A DNA stretch of 43,113 nucleotides from Verrucomicrobiales bacterium (GCA_947460575.1 CANHIJ010000023.1:1-43113); one strand, 5' to 3'. Shown: positions 25,544 through 33,914, counted from the stretch's first letter. Notes: generated by a model from the sequence alone, not told the origin. Made by a program: numbers and translations.

Positions 25544-25602
25544 GGGGAAATCATGAGGCCCGCCCCCGAAGCACCGCCGGGCTTGGACCTCATGATTTCC
25601 CC
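25544..25602 (-). promoter_or_regulatory. Long inverted repeat between fmdA and fmdB
   Basis: Perfect 15-base arms, GGGGAAATCATGAGG (25544-25558) and CCTCATGATTTCCCC (25588-25602), enclose 29 bases that can themselves pair partly (CCCG with CGGG). It follows the fmdA stop by 7 bases. There is no T-tract, so it is better read as a transcript-stabilising or attenuating hairpin than as a standard terminator. Confidence 0.6.
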
Positions 25603-25609
25603 GCAGGGT

Positions 25610-26830
25610 TTATTTCGCAAAAGCCAGGTCAGGTCCCTTGGCCACATGGATCGTGGGCCCTGAGGCATTCGGCGTGATGTCAAAGTCGAAGATCTCGGTC
25701 GGCAGCCACAGCGTGGCGCAAGCATTGGGAATGTCGACAATCCCACTGATCCGCCCCTCCACCGGCGCCGTGCCCAAAATCGCATAGGCCTGCTCGCCGG
25801 TATACCCGAATTTCTTCATGTACTCGATCGCATTCAAACAAGCCATCCGATAGGCGACGTGCGGATCCAAGTAAAACTGCTTGCCCTTCTCGTCCACCGA
25901 GATGCCCTCGAAGATGATATGTTTCGTGTAGTTAGGCGATAGCGGGCTTGGCATGAAAATGGGATTCCGAATCGCATATTTCTCCATCCCGTTCTTGATC
26001 AAACTCACTCGGATGTCGAGGAATCCTGCCATTTCAATCGCCCCACAAAAGGTGATTTCTCCGTCGCCCTGACTGAAGTGGATATCCCCCATGGAAAGCC
26101 CGCCGTCCTTGACGTAGACCGGGAAGTAAACCTTGGATCCGCGGGTCAGGTTCTTGATGTCACAATTGCCGCCGTGCTCCCGCGGAGGCACCGTGCGCGC
26201 CCCTTCCGCCGCCGCCGCATCGCGCGCTGCCCCCGTCATCCGGCCCATGTGGGCACTCTTGGTGTTCGGCAAGGCCGCCAGCGGAGGGGTCCGGTCCGGT
26301 TCCGTGTCAAACAACTCCTTCTCGCGGGAATTCCAAATGTTGAGCATCTCCCGCGAAGGCAGACAGCCGATCAAACCCGGGTGCATGATGCCGGCAAACT
26401 CCACGTTGGGAATGTGCCGCGACGTGGTGTAAATCCCGTGAAAATCCCAGCACGCCTTGCGCGCATCGGGATAGTGATCCACGAGAAATCCCCCGCCGTT
26501 TTCCCGCGCAAAGATCCCCGTAAAGCCCCAGTCGGACTCCTTCAGCGTGCCGATGTCGAGGATGTCTACTACCAACAAATCCCCCGGCTCCGCGCCCTCC
26601 ACCCCAATGGGGCCGCTGAGGTAGTGCACCTGCGTCAAATCTACGTCCCGCACGTCGGACGCATTGTCGTCGTTCTTGATCTGGCCGCCCGTCCAATCGA
26701 TGCACTCCACGCGAAATTCATCGCCGGGCTTGACGTAGGCCACCATCGGCAAGTCCGGATGCCACCGGTTGTGCAAATAATCCTGCGAGTGCGGAGCCGC
26801 GTCGAGATCTACTTTGATTAGGGTTTTCAT
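25610..26830 (-). CDS. fmdA: Formamidase/acetamidase
   Basis: A protein of 406 residues, close to the known formamidase length. Family blocks visible are MKTLIKVDLD at the start, DWTGGQIKND, AGIMHPGLIGCLPS (146-159), EHGGNCDIKNLTRGSKVYFP (218-237) and GDIHFSQGDGEITFCGAIEM (248-267). It hydrolyses formamide, and in related enzymes other short amides, to ammonia and the acid, in the cytosol. It lies 39 bases after urtE, at the end of an amide/urea ABC transporter operon, so imported amide is cleaved directly to provide nitrogen. The same grouping is known from Methylophilus fmd genes. No urease genes are present in the window. Confidence 0.95.
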   Translation of the reverse strand: MKTLIKVDLDAAPHSQDYLHNRWHPDLPMVAYVKPGDEFRVECIDWTGGQIKNDDNASDVRDVDLTQVHYLSGPIGVEGAEPGDLLVVDILDIGTLKESDWGFTGIFARENGGGFLVDHYPDARKACWDFHGIYTTSRHIPNVEFAGIMHPGLIGCLPSREMLNIWNSREKELFDTEPDRTPPLAALPNTKSAHMGRMTGAARDAAAAEGARTVPPREHGGNCDIKNLTRGSKVYFPVYVKDGGLSMGDIHFSQGDGEITFCGAIEMAGFLDIRVSLIKNGMEKYAIRNPIFMPSPLSPNYTKHIIFEGISVDEKGKQFYLDPHVAYRMACLNAIEYMKKFGYTGEQAYAILGTAPVEGRISGIVDIPNACATLWLPTEIFDFDITPNASGPTIHVAKGPDLAFAK

Positions 26831-26869
26831 GGTTTATGTTTACTAGTTCAGTTTTGGTTGGACAAAATG

Positions 26870-27559
26870 TTAGACAGCCAGCATGGCCTTGATCTGCTCG
26901 GCATCGACATCGGCGCGCCGGTCCTCCCGGATGAGGCGCCCGCGGTCGATCACTTTGATGCTGTCACAGGTGTCGAGCACAAAGCTGAGCACCTGTTCAC
27001 TGACCACGATGGTCAGATTTTTCATGTCGCGGATCTCCCGCAAGCTGCGCGAGATATCCTTGATGATGGAGGGTTGGATCCCTTCGGTGGGTTCATCTAA
27101 GAGCAGCACCGAGGGATTCGTCATCAGAGCCCGCCCGATTGCCAACTGCTGCTGCTGACCGCCAGAAAGGTTGCCCCCCTTGCGCTTTTTCATGTCTCGC
27201 AGCACCGGAAACAGCGCGTAAATTTCATTGACTGCCTCCTCACTAACTTTGCCGCGCACGCCTGAAATCAGATTCTCGTAAACGGTAAGATAGGGAAAGA
27301 TCATCCGCCCCTGCGGCACAAAGGCTACCCCGTGCCCGACGCGCTGGTGCGGGGCATCTCGGGTGATCTCGCGGTCCTTCAATAGGATGCGCCCTCCCCG
27401 ACTCGGAAGCATGCCGATCAAGGCCCGGAAGAGGGTACTCTTGCCCATCCCATTGCGCCCCACAATCCCGAGAATCTCCCCCGCCGCCGCGGAAAAAGAC
27501 ATGTCCGGAATGACGTTGCTTTGGCCATAGGAAACCGATAAGTTTTGCACAGAAAGCAT
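26870..27559 (-). CDS. urtE: Urea/short-chain amide ABC transporter ATP-binding protein UrtE
   Basis: A protein of 229 residues of the LivF type: Walker A GRNGMGKST, signature LSGGQQQQLAIGRAL, Walker B PSVLLLDEPTEGIQPSI and switch histidine replaced by the VSEQVLSFVL segment typical of UrtE (QxL instead of H). Together with UrtD it energises import. It lies between urtD (13 bases away) and fmdA, as expected of the operon. The TEGIQPSI tail after Walker B is a useful UrtE mark that separates it from branched-chain amino acid LivF proteins. Confidence 0.94.
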   Translation of the reverse strand: MLSVQNLSVSYGQSNVIPDMSFSAAAGEILGIVGRNGMGKSTLFRALIGMLPSRGGRILLKDREITRDAPHQRVGHGVAFVPQGRMIFPYLTVYENLISGVRGKVSEEAVNEIYALFPVLRDMKKRKGGNLSGGQQQQLAIGRALMTNPSVLLLDEPTEGIQPSIIKDISRSLREIRDMKNLTIVVSEQVLSFVLDTCDSIKVIDRGRLIREDRRADVDAEQIKAMLAV

Positions 27560-27572
27560 ATGTATTTAAAAA

Positions 27573-28322
27573 TTAGTGACCAATGTAGACTTCGATGACC
27601 TTGGGATCCGCAGAGACCTTCTCCATCGATCCCTCAGCTAAAATCTGGCCCAGGTGCATGACCGTGACCCGGTCCGCAATCTCCCTGACGAATTCCATGT
27701 CGTGCTCGATCACGATGACCGACCGATTTTGGCTGATGCGGCGGATCAGACCTGCGGTCTCGGTGCGCTCCCGCACGCTCATCCCGGCCACCGGTTCATC
27801 CAACATGATGATCTCCGGATTCTGCATCAGGAGCATCCCAATTTCTAACCACTGCTTTTGACCGTGGCTGAGAATTCCCGCTTCTACATCTAGTTTGTCG
27901 GACAAGCCTATTTCCGCCGCGATGTCGGTCATTTGCCTTTCGATGGCGGGCGTTCTCCGGAAAAGCAGGCAGCCCAGGATGCCGCGCCCGGAGGGATGGG
28001 AAATCTCCAGGTTTTCTAGCACCGTCAAGTTTTCATAGATGGAGGGGTTTTGGAACTTCCGCCCCATCCCGGCGCGCACGATGCGGTATTCGCGCTGCCC
28101 GCGCATCTCCTTGCCTTTGAATTTAACACTGCCGCTAGTGGCCCTCGTTTTGCCGCATATTAAGTCCAGCACCGTGGTCTTTCCGGCACCGTTAGGGCCG
28201 ATAATGACATGCACCGTGTTGGCGTCGAGGTAAAAGTTGAACCCGTCTACGGCCTTGAATCCATCAAAGGAAACGCCGAGGTCTTCAATCGCTAGGACAT
28301 GGTTTCGCGGCGAATTGCTCAT
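27573..28322 (-). CDS. urtD: Urea/short-chain amide ABC transporter ATP-binding protein UrtD
   Basis: A protein of 249 residues of the LivG type. Walker A is GPNGAGKTT, the Q-loop region GRKFQNPSIYENL, and the signature is the UrtD-specific LSHGQKQWLEIGMLL, followed by Walker B EIIMLDEPVAGM and the switch His in VIEHDMEFV. It pairs with UrtE on the inner face of the membrane. Its ATG overlaps the urtC stop codon (ATGA), so the two are translationally coupled. Confidence 0.95.
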   Translation of the reverse strand: MSNSPRNHVLAIEDLGVSFDGFKAVDGFNFYLDANTVHVIIGPNGAGKTTVLDLICGKTRATSGSVKFKGKEMRGQREYRIVRAGMGRKFQNPSIYENLTVLENLEISHPSGRGILGCLLFRRTPAIERQMTDIAAEIGLSDKLDVEAGILSHGQKQWLEIGMLLMQNPEIIMLDEPVAGMSVRERTETAGLIRRISQNRSVIVIEHDMEFVREIADRVTVMHLGQILAEGSMEKVSADPKVIEVYIGH

Positions 28323-29473
28323 TTGTTAAGGGGGGTAATTTGGGTTGGGGTGACCGCTGCCCCCATCAGGGAGGGGCGGAATTTGCTGAGAAACTTCGTC
28401 AACTTGGCCCCCGCCCCCGACGGCTTTCCAAATAATCCAGCTAGGCCATCCGGGAAAAACATCACCACCGCAATGAAGGTTCCGCCCATCAAATAGAGCC
28501 AGAGGTCAGGGTAGGCTTCGGAGAAGGCCGATTTGCCGGCGTTGACCAGCAAACAGCCAAGCACTGCGCCCACTACGGAGAGGCGCCCTCCCACCGCGGC
28601 GAAAATCACTAATTCAATCGAAGGCACAATTCCAATCAGGGAGGGCGACATAAAACCCACCTGGAGCACAAAAAGGGCACCGCCCAGGCCGGCCATCATC
28701 GCTGCTACCGTGAAGACAAAAGTGCGAATCATGGCCACGTCGTATCCCGAAAACCGCACCCGCTCCTCCTGATCGCGCACCGCCATCAGCACCCGGCCAA
28801 ATCGCGTATTGATAACGTATTTGCCCAATAGGCAGACCGCAAGAAGCAACAGGCAGCAGCAAAAGTAGAGTTTAAATTGGGCATCCTCCGACCGAATGTC
28901 CCAACCCCACAGGGTGCGCAGGTCGGTGATCCCATTCCGCCCCCCCGTGTAACCCTGATTGCCATCGATCCCCAATGACAGAATCAGCGCCATCGCTTGG
29001 GTGATGATCGCAAAATAGACTCCGCCGACCCGGCGCCGAAACATCGCCCAACCAATCAAAAAGGCGATCATGCCGGGAACCACAAACACCGCCCCAGCGG
29101 TAAACCACAGGCTCTTGAAGGGCTCCCAAAATCCGGGCAGCGCCGTAACCTGGTTCCAGTCCATAAAGTCCGGAATGCCGGGGGTGGATTGAATCGCCGT
29201 GGTGACCGGATCCGAAGCCTCCAATTTGAGAAACATCGCCATGCAGTACCCGCCGAGTCCAAAGAAAACCCCCTGCCCTAGGCTGAGAATGCCACAGCGC
29301 CCCCATAGCAGCACTAGCCCCACGGCGACAAATCCATAGGAAAGGTACTTTCCGACCAAATTGAGCCGGAAGACCGGCAAGGCCAAAGGCAGAACCAGCA
29401 GAATTAAAAACGCGAATGCCGCAAAGGAAATGGCTTCCCCCTTGGTCTTAAAAAGTGTCCGCAAAAGTGTCAT
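28319..29473 (-). CDS. urtC: Urea/short-chain amide ABC transporter permease UrtC
   Basis: A protein of 384 residues of the LivM type, about ten hydrophobic spans. The conserved permease block is GILSLGQGVFFGLGGYCMAM, and VGFMSPSLIGIVPSIELVIF with AAVGGRLSVVGAVLGCLLVN is the EAA-like cytoplasmic loop region. The long loop with LKLEASDPVTTAIQSTPGIPD is typical of UrtC rather than LivM. With UrtB it forms the membrane channel. Its stop overlaps the urtD start. Confidence 0.94.
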   Translation of the reverse strand: MTLLRTLFKTKGEAISFAAFAFLILLVLPLALPVFRLNLVGKYLSYGFVAVGLVLLWGRCGILSLGQGVFFGLGGYCMAMFLKLEASDPVTTAIQSTPGIPDFMDWNQVTALPGFWEPFKSLWFTAGAVFVVPGMIAFLIGWAMFRRRVGGVYFAIITQAMALILSLGIDGNQGYTGGRNGITDLRTLWGWDIRSEDAQFKLYFCCCLLLLAVCLLGKYVINTRFGRVLMAVRDQEERVRFSGYDVAMIRTFVFTVAAMMAGLGGALFVLQVGFMSPSLIGIVPSIELVIFAAVGGRLSVVGAVLGCLLVNAGKSAFSEAYPDLWLYLMGGTFIAVVMFFPDGLAGLFGKPSGAGAKLTKFLSKFRPSLMGAAVTPTQITPLNK

Positions 29474-29503
29474 AGCAAATGAGTTTCGATTCGATTTTAA
29501 AAA

Positions 29504-30433
29504 TTAGTGGCCGCGCACCTTGCTGGGAAATAATCCCTGGGGGCGGAACATGAGAGCGATGACGATGACCAACAGAGTGGCGACTTTGCCTTTGGTCCCG
29601 TCGAGGAAAAACTCGAGAATAGATTGCGCCTGGGCGATGCCGAAGGCCGAGGCCACCGAGCCCAAAAGATTGGCCGCTCCGCCAAATACGACCACCAAAA
29701 AGGCGTCCACAATATAGCGGCTGCCACTGTCCGGCCCCGTGGATCCAATCGTGGTGAAGGCCGCTCCGGCGATGCCGGCGATCCCGCAACCCAGCGAGAA
29801 GGCCAGCCGGTCCACTTTTCCAGTATTGATTCCCACCGCTCCTGACATTTTCCGGTTCTGCACCGTCGCCCGCAGGCGCAGCCCAAATTTAGACTTATAC
29901 ATAAACACCATCAGCACCAGCGTCACCGCCAAGGCCAGACAAAGCACGAAGACCCCATTGATCGGAATGTCCAGGCCCTCTTTGATATTGAAGGATCCCA
30001 TCAACCAATCCGGCAGCGTCGGCGTCACCTCGCGGGCGCCAAAAAGGGAGCGGTAGGTTTGCTGCATGATCAGGCTCAAGCCCCACGTCGCCAGCAAGGT
30101 ATCCAGCGGCCGGTGATAGAGGTGTCGAATCATAAGGAATTCCACCAGCGCCCCCACCAAGGCGCAAATCGCGAAGGCGATTCCAATCGCGAAAACAAAA
30201 TAATAGGGCCCCAAAGACGGCGCATATTGTTCCGTCATGCTGGAGCAAAAATACACCGTGTAGGCTCCCAGGGCCATGAACTCGCCGTGCGCCATATTGA
30301 TGACGCCCATTTGCCCAAAAATCAGGGCCAGGCCCAAACCCATCAGCAAGAGCACGCTAAACAGACTGAGGCCGGAGAAGCACTGCATCAAAAAGATGTT
30401 ATAAAGCTCCTCGGTGGTGTATTGACTGAACAT
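29504..30433 (-). CDS. urtB: Urea/short-chain amide ABC transporter permease UrtB
   Basis: A protein of 309 residues of the LivH type: GLALIFGQMGVINMAHGEFM near the start, then eight or so hydrophobic spans, and GIAGIAGAAFTTIGSTGPDSG with IVDAFLVVVFGGAANLLGSV near the end. It forms the channel together with UrtC. Thirty bases separate it from urtC. Ninety-seven bases with a GC hairpin separate it from urtA, a common feature after highly expressed binding-protein genes. Confidence 0.94.
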   Translation of the reverse strand: MFSQYTTEELYNIFLMQCFSGLSLFSVLLLMGLGLALIFGQMGVINMAHGEFMALGAYTVYFCSSMTEQYAPSLGPYYFVFAIGIAFAICALVGALVEFLMIRHLYHRPLDTLLATWGLSLIMQQTYRSLFGAREVTPTLPDWLMGSFNIKEGLDIPINGVFVLCLALAVTLVLMVFMYKSKFGLRLRATVQNRKMSGAVGINTGKVDRLAFSLGCGIAGIAGAAFTTIGSTGPDSGSRYIVDAFLVVVFGGAANLLGSVASAFGIAQAQSILEFFLDGTKGKVATLLVIVIALMFRPQGLFPSKVRGH

Positions 30434-30489
30434 GTGTTTGCTAAATTAATTTAAGGGAGATGCGCCAAATTTTTTACGAAATAAATGGG

Positions 30490-30513
30490 CGAGGCGGCCC
30501 CGGGCCGCCCCGC
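30490..30513 (-). promoter_or_regulatory. GC-rich hairpin between urtA and urtB
   Basis: Seven-base arms GGCGGCC and GGCCGCC around CCG, extended by GCG/CGC pairs after one mismatch. It lies about 20 bases after the urtA stop. Such stem-loops after binding-protein genes usually protect the upstream mRNA and reduce expression of the permease genes; no T-tract is present. Confidence 0.55.
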
Positions 30514-30530
30514 CACAGCTTAATGAGCGA

Positions 30531-31751
30531 TCACTGATAGCCCTTGGGAAACGGATTGGGCTCAATCAACTCGGACTCGTAAAGCACCTTCGCCTGGCCA
30601 TCCTTCTGCCATTGGCCAATGCGGAGCTTGCTCCACAAGTGGTGATTCGGGTGCAGCTTGACGTAGCCTTCCGGAGCTGTTTTCAGCTCAATACCAGGGG
30701 AGGCCGCGGCAATCTTGTCGATGTCGAAGCTGCCCGCCTTTTCGACCGCGGCTTTCCAAAGCCATGGGCCCAGGTACCCCGCCTGGGTGACGTCGCCGAT
30801 CACGCTGGAGGCGCCGTATTTGGCCTTAAAGGCCGCCACAAAGTCTCCGTTGTTCGGGTTCTTCAGGCTCTGGAAGTACTTCATGCTCGAGTAGAAACCC
30901 GTGAGGTTTTCCCCGCCGATGCCCAGGACTTCGTCTTCCGTCACCGAGATGGTGAGGAGGGTTTGTTTGGCCCCGCTGATGCCCGCGGCGGCGAGCTGCT
31001 TGTAGAAAGACACATTGGAACCGCCCACCACCGCCGCATAAATCACATCTGGTTTCTTCAGCTTGATTTTGTTGATCAGGGATCCAAAGGACGTGCTGCC
31101 CAAGGCATAAAATTCCTCACCGACCACCTTGCCCTTAAGCACGTTCTCAATGTGCTTGCGTGCAATTTTCATGGAAGTGCGCGGCCAGATGTAGTCGGAA
31201 CCCACGAGGTAGAAAGTCTTGGCTTTCTTCTCCTTGGCAATCCAGTCGATTCCGGCCAGGATTTGTTGGGTCGCTTCCTGTCCGGTGTAAATGACGTTTT
31301 TGGACTGCTCGAGCCCTTCATAAAAAGTGGGATAATAGAGCATCCCGTTTTCTTTTTCGAACACTGGCAGCACCGCCTTGCGGGAAGCGGATGTCCAGCA
31401 GCCGAAAACCGTGCCGACCTTGTCGCTGACCAAAAGCTTTTTGGCTTTCTCGGCAAAGGTAGGCCAATCGCTAGCGCCGTCTTCCTTAATGACCTTGATC
31501 TGCCGTCCCAACACGCCGCCAGCCGCATTGATCTGATCAATGGCGAGCTGCTCGGCCTGGATGGATCCGGTCTCGCTGATGGCCATGGTGCCCGTTGCCG
31601 AGTGCAGTTGGCCTACCGTCACGGTGTCGTCGGTCACCGCAAGACCGGTGGTATTGACCGTCGCGGTCGGCGGACCTGCCGCTCCCGCCGTCGCGGCGGT
31701 CGCCAGGGTAGCCACCGCGAGAAGCCGGGTGATAAGGTTGGTTTTTTTCAT
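30531..31751 (-). CDS. urtA: Urea/short-chain amide binding protein UrtA
   Basis: A protein of 406 residues. A cleavable signal peptide (MKKTNLITRLLAVATLATAA) directs it to the periplasm. Family blocks: VTVGQLHSATGTMAISETGS, AEQLAIDQINAAGGVLGRQI, FGCWTSASRKAVLPVFE, GMLYYPTFYEGLEQSKNVIY, FYLVGSDYIWPRTS and the C-terminal PEGYVKLHPNHHLWSKLRIG. These are the UrtA/AmiC-like features of urea and short-chain amide receptors, distinct from branched-chain amino acid receptors. It is the first gene of urtABCDE-fmdA-fmdB and would be transcribed from the sigma-54-type promoter upstream. Confidence 0.95.
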   Translation of the reverse strand: MKKTNLITRLLAVATLATAATAGAAGPPTATVNTTGLAVTDDTVTVGQLHSATGTMAISETGSIQAEQLAIDQINAAGGVLGRQIKVIKEDGASDWPTFAEKAKKLLVSDKVGTVFGCWTSASRKAVLPVFEKENGMLYYPTFYEGLEQSKNVIYTGQEATQQILAGIDWIAKEKKAKTFYLVGSDYIWPRTSMKIARKHIENVLKGKVVGEEFYALGSTSFGSLINKIKLKKPDVIYAAVVGGSNVSFYKQLAAAGISGAKQTLLTISVTEDEVLGIGGENLTGFYSSMKYFQSLKNPNNGDFVAAFKAKYGASSVIGDVTQAGYLGPWLWKAAVEKAGSFDIDKIAAASPGIELKTAPEGYVKLHPNHHLWSKLRIGQWQKDGQAKVLYESELIEPNPFPKGYQ

Positions 31752-31834
31752 GGAGTTTTGGTGTGGTCTATTTGAGTTCTTATTCCTAGTCGCGCCGCCG
31801 GATCAGTGAGATTTCCGGGAGCTGTCAGGGATTT

Positions 31835-31850
31835 AGCATCGCCCGTGCCA
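31835..31850 (-). promoter_or_regulatory. Sigma-54-type promoter of the urt-fmd operon
   Basis: On the minus strand the sequence is TGGCACGGGCGATGCT. It matches the -24/-12 consensus TGGCACG-N4-TTGCW at all positions except A for the first T of TTGC, with the invariant GG and GC ten bases apart. Transcription would begin about 73 bases before the urtA ATG. Such promoters need an enhancer-binding activator such as NtrC. Confidence 0.75.
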
Positions 31851-31874
31851 TCCACGCCCCGCGCGGTGCCGCTC

Positions 31875-31895
31875 ATGTTGAATTATTTTCAACAT
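31875..31895. promoter_or_regulatory. Perfect palindrome, probable regulator operator
   Basis: Arms ATGTTGAA and TTCAACAT flank a 5-base AT spacer. The centre contains T-N11-A, the LysR-family box. It lies between two divergent sigma-54-type promoters, about 118 bases before the lysR start, where the divergently encoded LysR protein would be expected to bind. Confidence 0.65.
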
Positions 31896-31960
31896 CGCAG
31901 TTATGGTCAAATCCGGTGCCGAGAACCGTTGGAAAACAAGTGGATAGGATAATGGATCAA

Positions 31961-31976
31961 TGGCACGGCAGATGCT
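31961..31976 (+). promoter_or_regulatory. Sigma-54-type promoter of the LysR regulator gene
   Basis: TGGCACGGCAGATGCT matches the -24/-12 consensus with GG and GC correctly spaced and the same single deviation as the promoter of the urt operon. Transcription would begin near 31986, about 27 bases before the ATG at 32013. Confidence 0.7.
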
Positions 31977-32012
31977 GAGTTGCGTGAATCCCCGTGCTGG
32001 ACCCCCCTCTTC

Positions 32013-32963
32013 ATGCCCGCCGTTATTAGCCCCCTTTCCCATCCCCCGGTAGCGCCCGCCCTCGACTCCCGAAGGCTGCAACTTTTTGTGATTTGCGCGG
32101 CTGAGGAAAGCTTTGCCGCGGCGGCGGGTCGGCTCAACCTTTGTCCCTCGGCCGTCAGCCACGCCATCAAGGGCTTAGAGGAAGAACTCGGCTGCGTGCT
32201 TTTCCGCCGCCGCGGGCCGCAGGTGACGGTGACCCGCGCGGGCCTGCTGCTGCTGCCCATGGCCCGGGAAACCCTGCGCCAGATGGAGGGCCTGCGCCGC
32301 GAGGTAGGCCTCATGGAAGCCCGCACCCAACAACTCCGCATGGTTGTGCCCGAGCCCTTGTGCGGCAGCCTGTTCCCCGCGGCGCTGGCGGATTTTTATG
32401 AATCCTTCCCGGCCGTGCTCGTCGACATTCTTTCGGATGCCGACGTCCCAGCCGCCGCGTCGGCCCGCGCTTCGTCGATTGATCTGATCTTCAGCGCCGG
32501 AAATGGACCCGCTGATTTTGTCCAGCGCCGCCTGTATTCCGAAACCCTATCGCTTTATGCGGCCCCCTTTTTTCCGCTCTGTCGGCTGGCGGAAATTAGC
32601 GCCCCCGACCTGAAGCCGCACCGCCTCCTCACCGCAGATGCCCCTGCCGCGCAGGCGGTGGCCACCCGCCTCCTCGCCGGTCTCCCTCACGTCGCGGGCC
32701 AGGTTTGGCACCTTCCCAGCACGCAATCCGCCCTCGAAATGGCGCGCCGGGGCCTCGGGGTGGCTATTCTGCCGGAGAGCGATGCCGCGGCCGCGCTTTC
32801 CCTGGGACAGCTTCGCTCCCTGGCCTATCGTGGGCCGCGGCTAGAGCGCTTCATTTCCGCTTTTTGGCCCGCCCACAATCCCCCGTCGTGGGCGGCCGAA
32901 GTCTTCCTCGGGCTGCTGGGGAATCGAGGCGGGGAACTGGTCCAGCGGACCCCTGGTGACTAG
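32013..32963 (+). CDS. LysR-family transcriptional regulator
   Basis: A protein of 316 residues from the ATG at 32013, chosen because the earlier in-frame codons fall within the promoter leader. The winged helix-turn-helix is clear: RRLQLFVICAAEESFAAAAG and LNLCPSAVSHAIKGLEEELG, then CVLFRRRGPQVTVTRAG. The rest is the periplasmic-binding-like effector domain. It is divergent from urtA with a palindromic operator and facing sigma-54-type promoters between, so it probably controls the amide/urea operon, possibly with its own gene. The effector is unknown. Three bases separate it from the convergent NrtA/NasS-like gene. Confidence 0.88.
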   Translation: MPAVISPLSHPPVAPALDSRRLQLFVICAAEESFAAAAGRLNLCPSAVSHAIKGLEEELGCVLFRRRGPQVTVTRAGLLLLPMARETLRQMEGLRREVGLMEARTQQLRMVVPEPLCGSLFPAALADFYESFPAVLVDILSDADVPAAASARASSIDLIFSAGNGPADFVQRRLYSETLSLYAAPFFPLCRLAEISAPDLKPHRLLTADAPAAQAVATRLLAGLPHVAGQVWHLPSTQSALEMARRGLGVAILPESDAAAALSLGQLRSLAYRGPRLERFISAFWPAHNPPSWAAEVFLGLLGNRGGELVQRTPGD

Positions 32964-32966
32964 CAG

Positions 32967-33914
32967 TTATACAGCTTGGCCCGCGGGCTCGGCAAAAACC
33001 ACGCCCGCGGCTAGCTTGGCGATGTCGGGATCGCTCAAGGGAATCCGCATTATTCCTGCCAAGTTTTGCATTTCGGCCATGAGCCAATCCTGATGCGGAA
33101 TAAAATCCTCAGATTCCGCGGGCCAGGGATGCCGTTTGGCGGCTTTTTCAAAAAGCGCCAGGCCCGGCCCGCCCGCCATTGGCATCCGTTCCACCGCGGC
33201 CCGAAAAACCGCGGGGTCATTTTGGAGGCGCGCCCGCGCCCGCGCCAGCCTTGAGGGCAACTTCCGAAACATCTCCGCGCACCTCGTTGATATCTCCCTC
33301 CGGCATACCAGGACCACTCGCTGCCCATGGAGCCCCACCGCAAAACCCGCGTCTAGCTTCCCCACGCCTAGCGCTTCAGCCTGCATTCCCCAGGGCGTCG
33401 GCGCGATCATCCCGTCGATCGCGGTTTCCTCCAATCCTTTCAGCATCAAATCCAAAGGCAGCATCCGAAACATGGGTTTGACCCCGGATTCGGCCGGAAA
33501 TCCAGACAGCCACGCCCTAAATTGAAATTTCGCTAGAGACCGCTTCGCTTCGACCGCCACGGTCAGCCGCGCACTCGGGGCGGCCGCGTTGTGGGATTTC
33601 CCCGGGTAGATCCGCTTCCGCGCCGGAGCGCCCAGGGCCAATTCCACGGGCATCGCCTGAATCGCCAGCACCGCGGCCCACCCATCCACTTGGCCAGGCT
33701 GCATGAGCAACTCTGTGACAAATAACTCCAATGGCACCAGCCCCCCTTGCAGCTCATTCGTCAGAAGCCCCCTAATGATATTGCCGCACCCGGGCCGCGG
33801 CCGCATTTGCCAGCCCCCAGGGCCGCTCATCGCCTCCACTAGCGGCATCGCCTCTAGGGACGGAACGAATCCAAGTTGAAGATCGGGTATGGCGGGCATG
33901 TCGAAAAGGGGCAT
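32967..33914 (-). CDS. Cytosolic NrtA/NasS-like substrate-binding protein
   Basis: A protein of 315 residues. LQLGFVPSLEAMPLVEAMS with the later GCGNIIRGLLTNELQGGLVPL resembles the NrtA/CmpA/SsuA-type opening (LRIGFxPLTDxAPLV, then LxxGELDAAH). The final part (RMPMAGG through DWLMAEMQNLAGIMRI and DPDIAKLAAGVVF) also follows the NrtA pattern. There is no signal peptide or lipobox, as in NasS, the cytosolic nitrate sensor. It may sense a small nitrogen compound. The true start could be the upstream Met at 33962. It lies convergent with, and 3 bases from, the LysR gene. No NasT-like antiterminator is in the window. The family assignment is moderate; the sensor role is inferred. Confidence 0.6.
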   Translation of the reverse strand: MPLFDMPAIPDLQLGFVPSLEAMPLVEAMSGPGGWQMRPRPGCGNIIRGLLTNELQGGLVPLELFVTELLMQPGQVDGWAAVLAIQAMPVELALGAPARKRIYPGKSHNAAAPSARLTVAVEAKRSLAKFQFRAWLSGFPAESGVKPMFRMLPLDLMLKGLEETAIDGMIAPTPWGMQAEALGVGKLDAGFAVGLHGQRVVLVCRREISTRCAEMFRKLPSRLARARARLQNDPAVFRAAVERMPMAGGPGLALFEKAAKRHPWPAESEDFIPHQDWLMAEMQNLAGIMRIPLSDPDIAKLAAGVVFAEPAGQAV

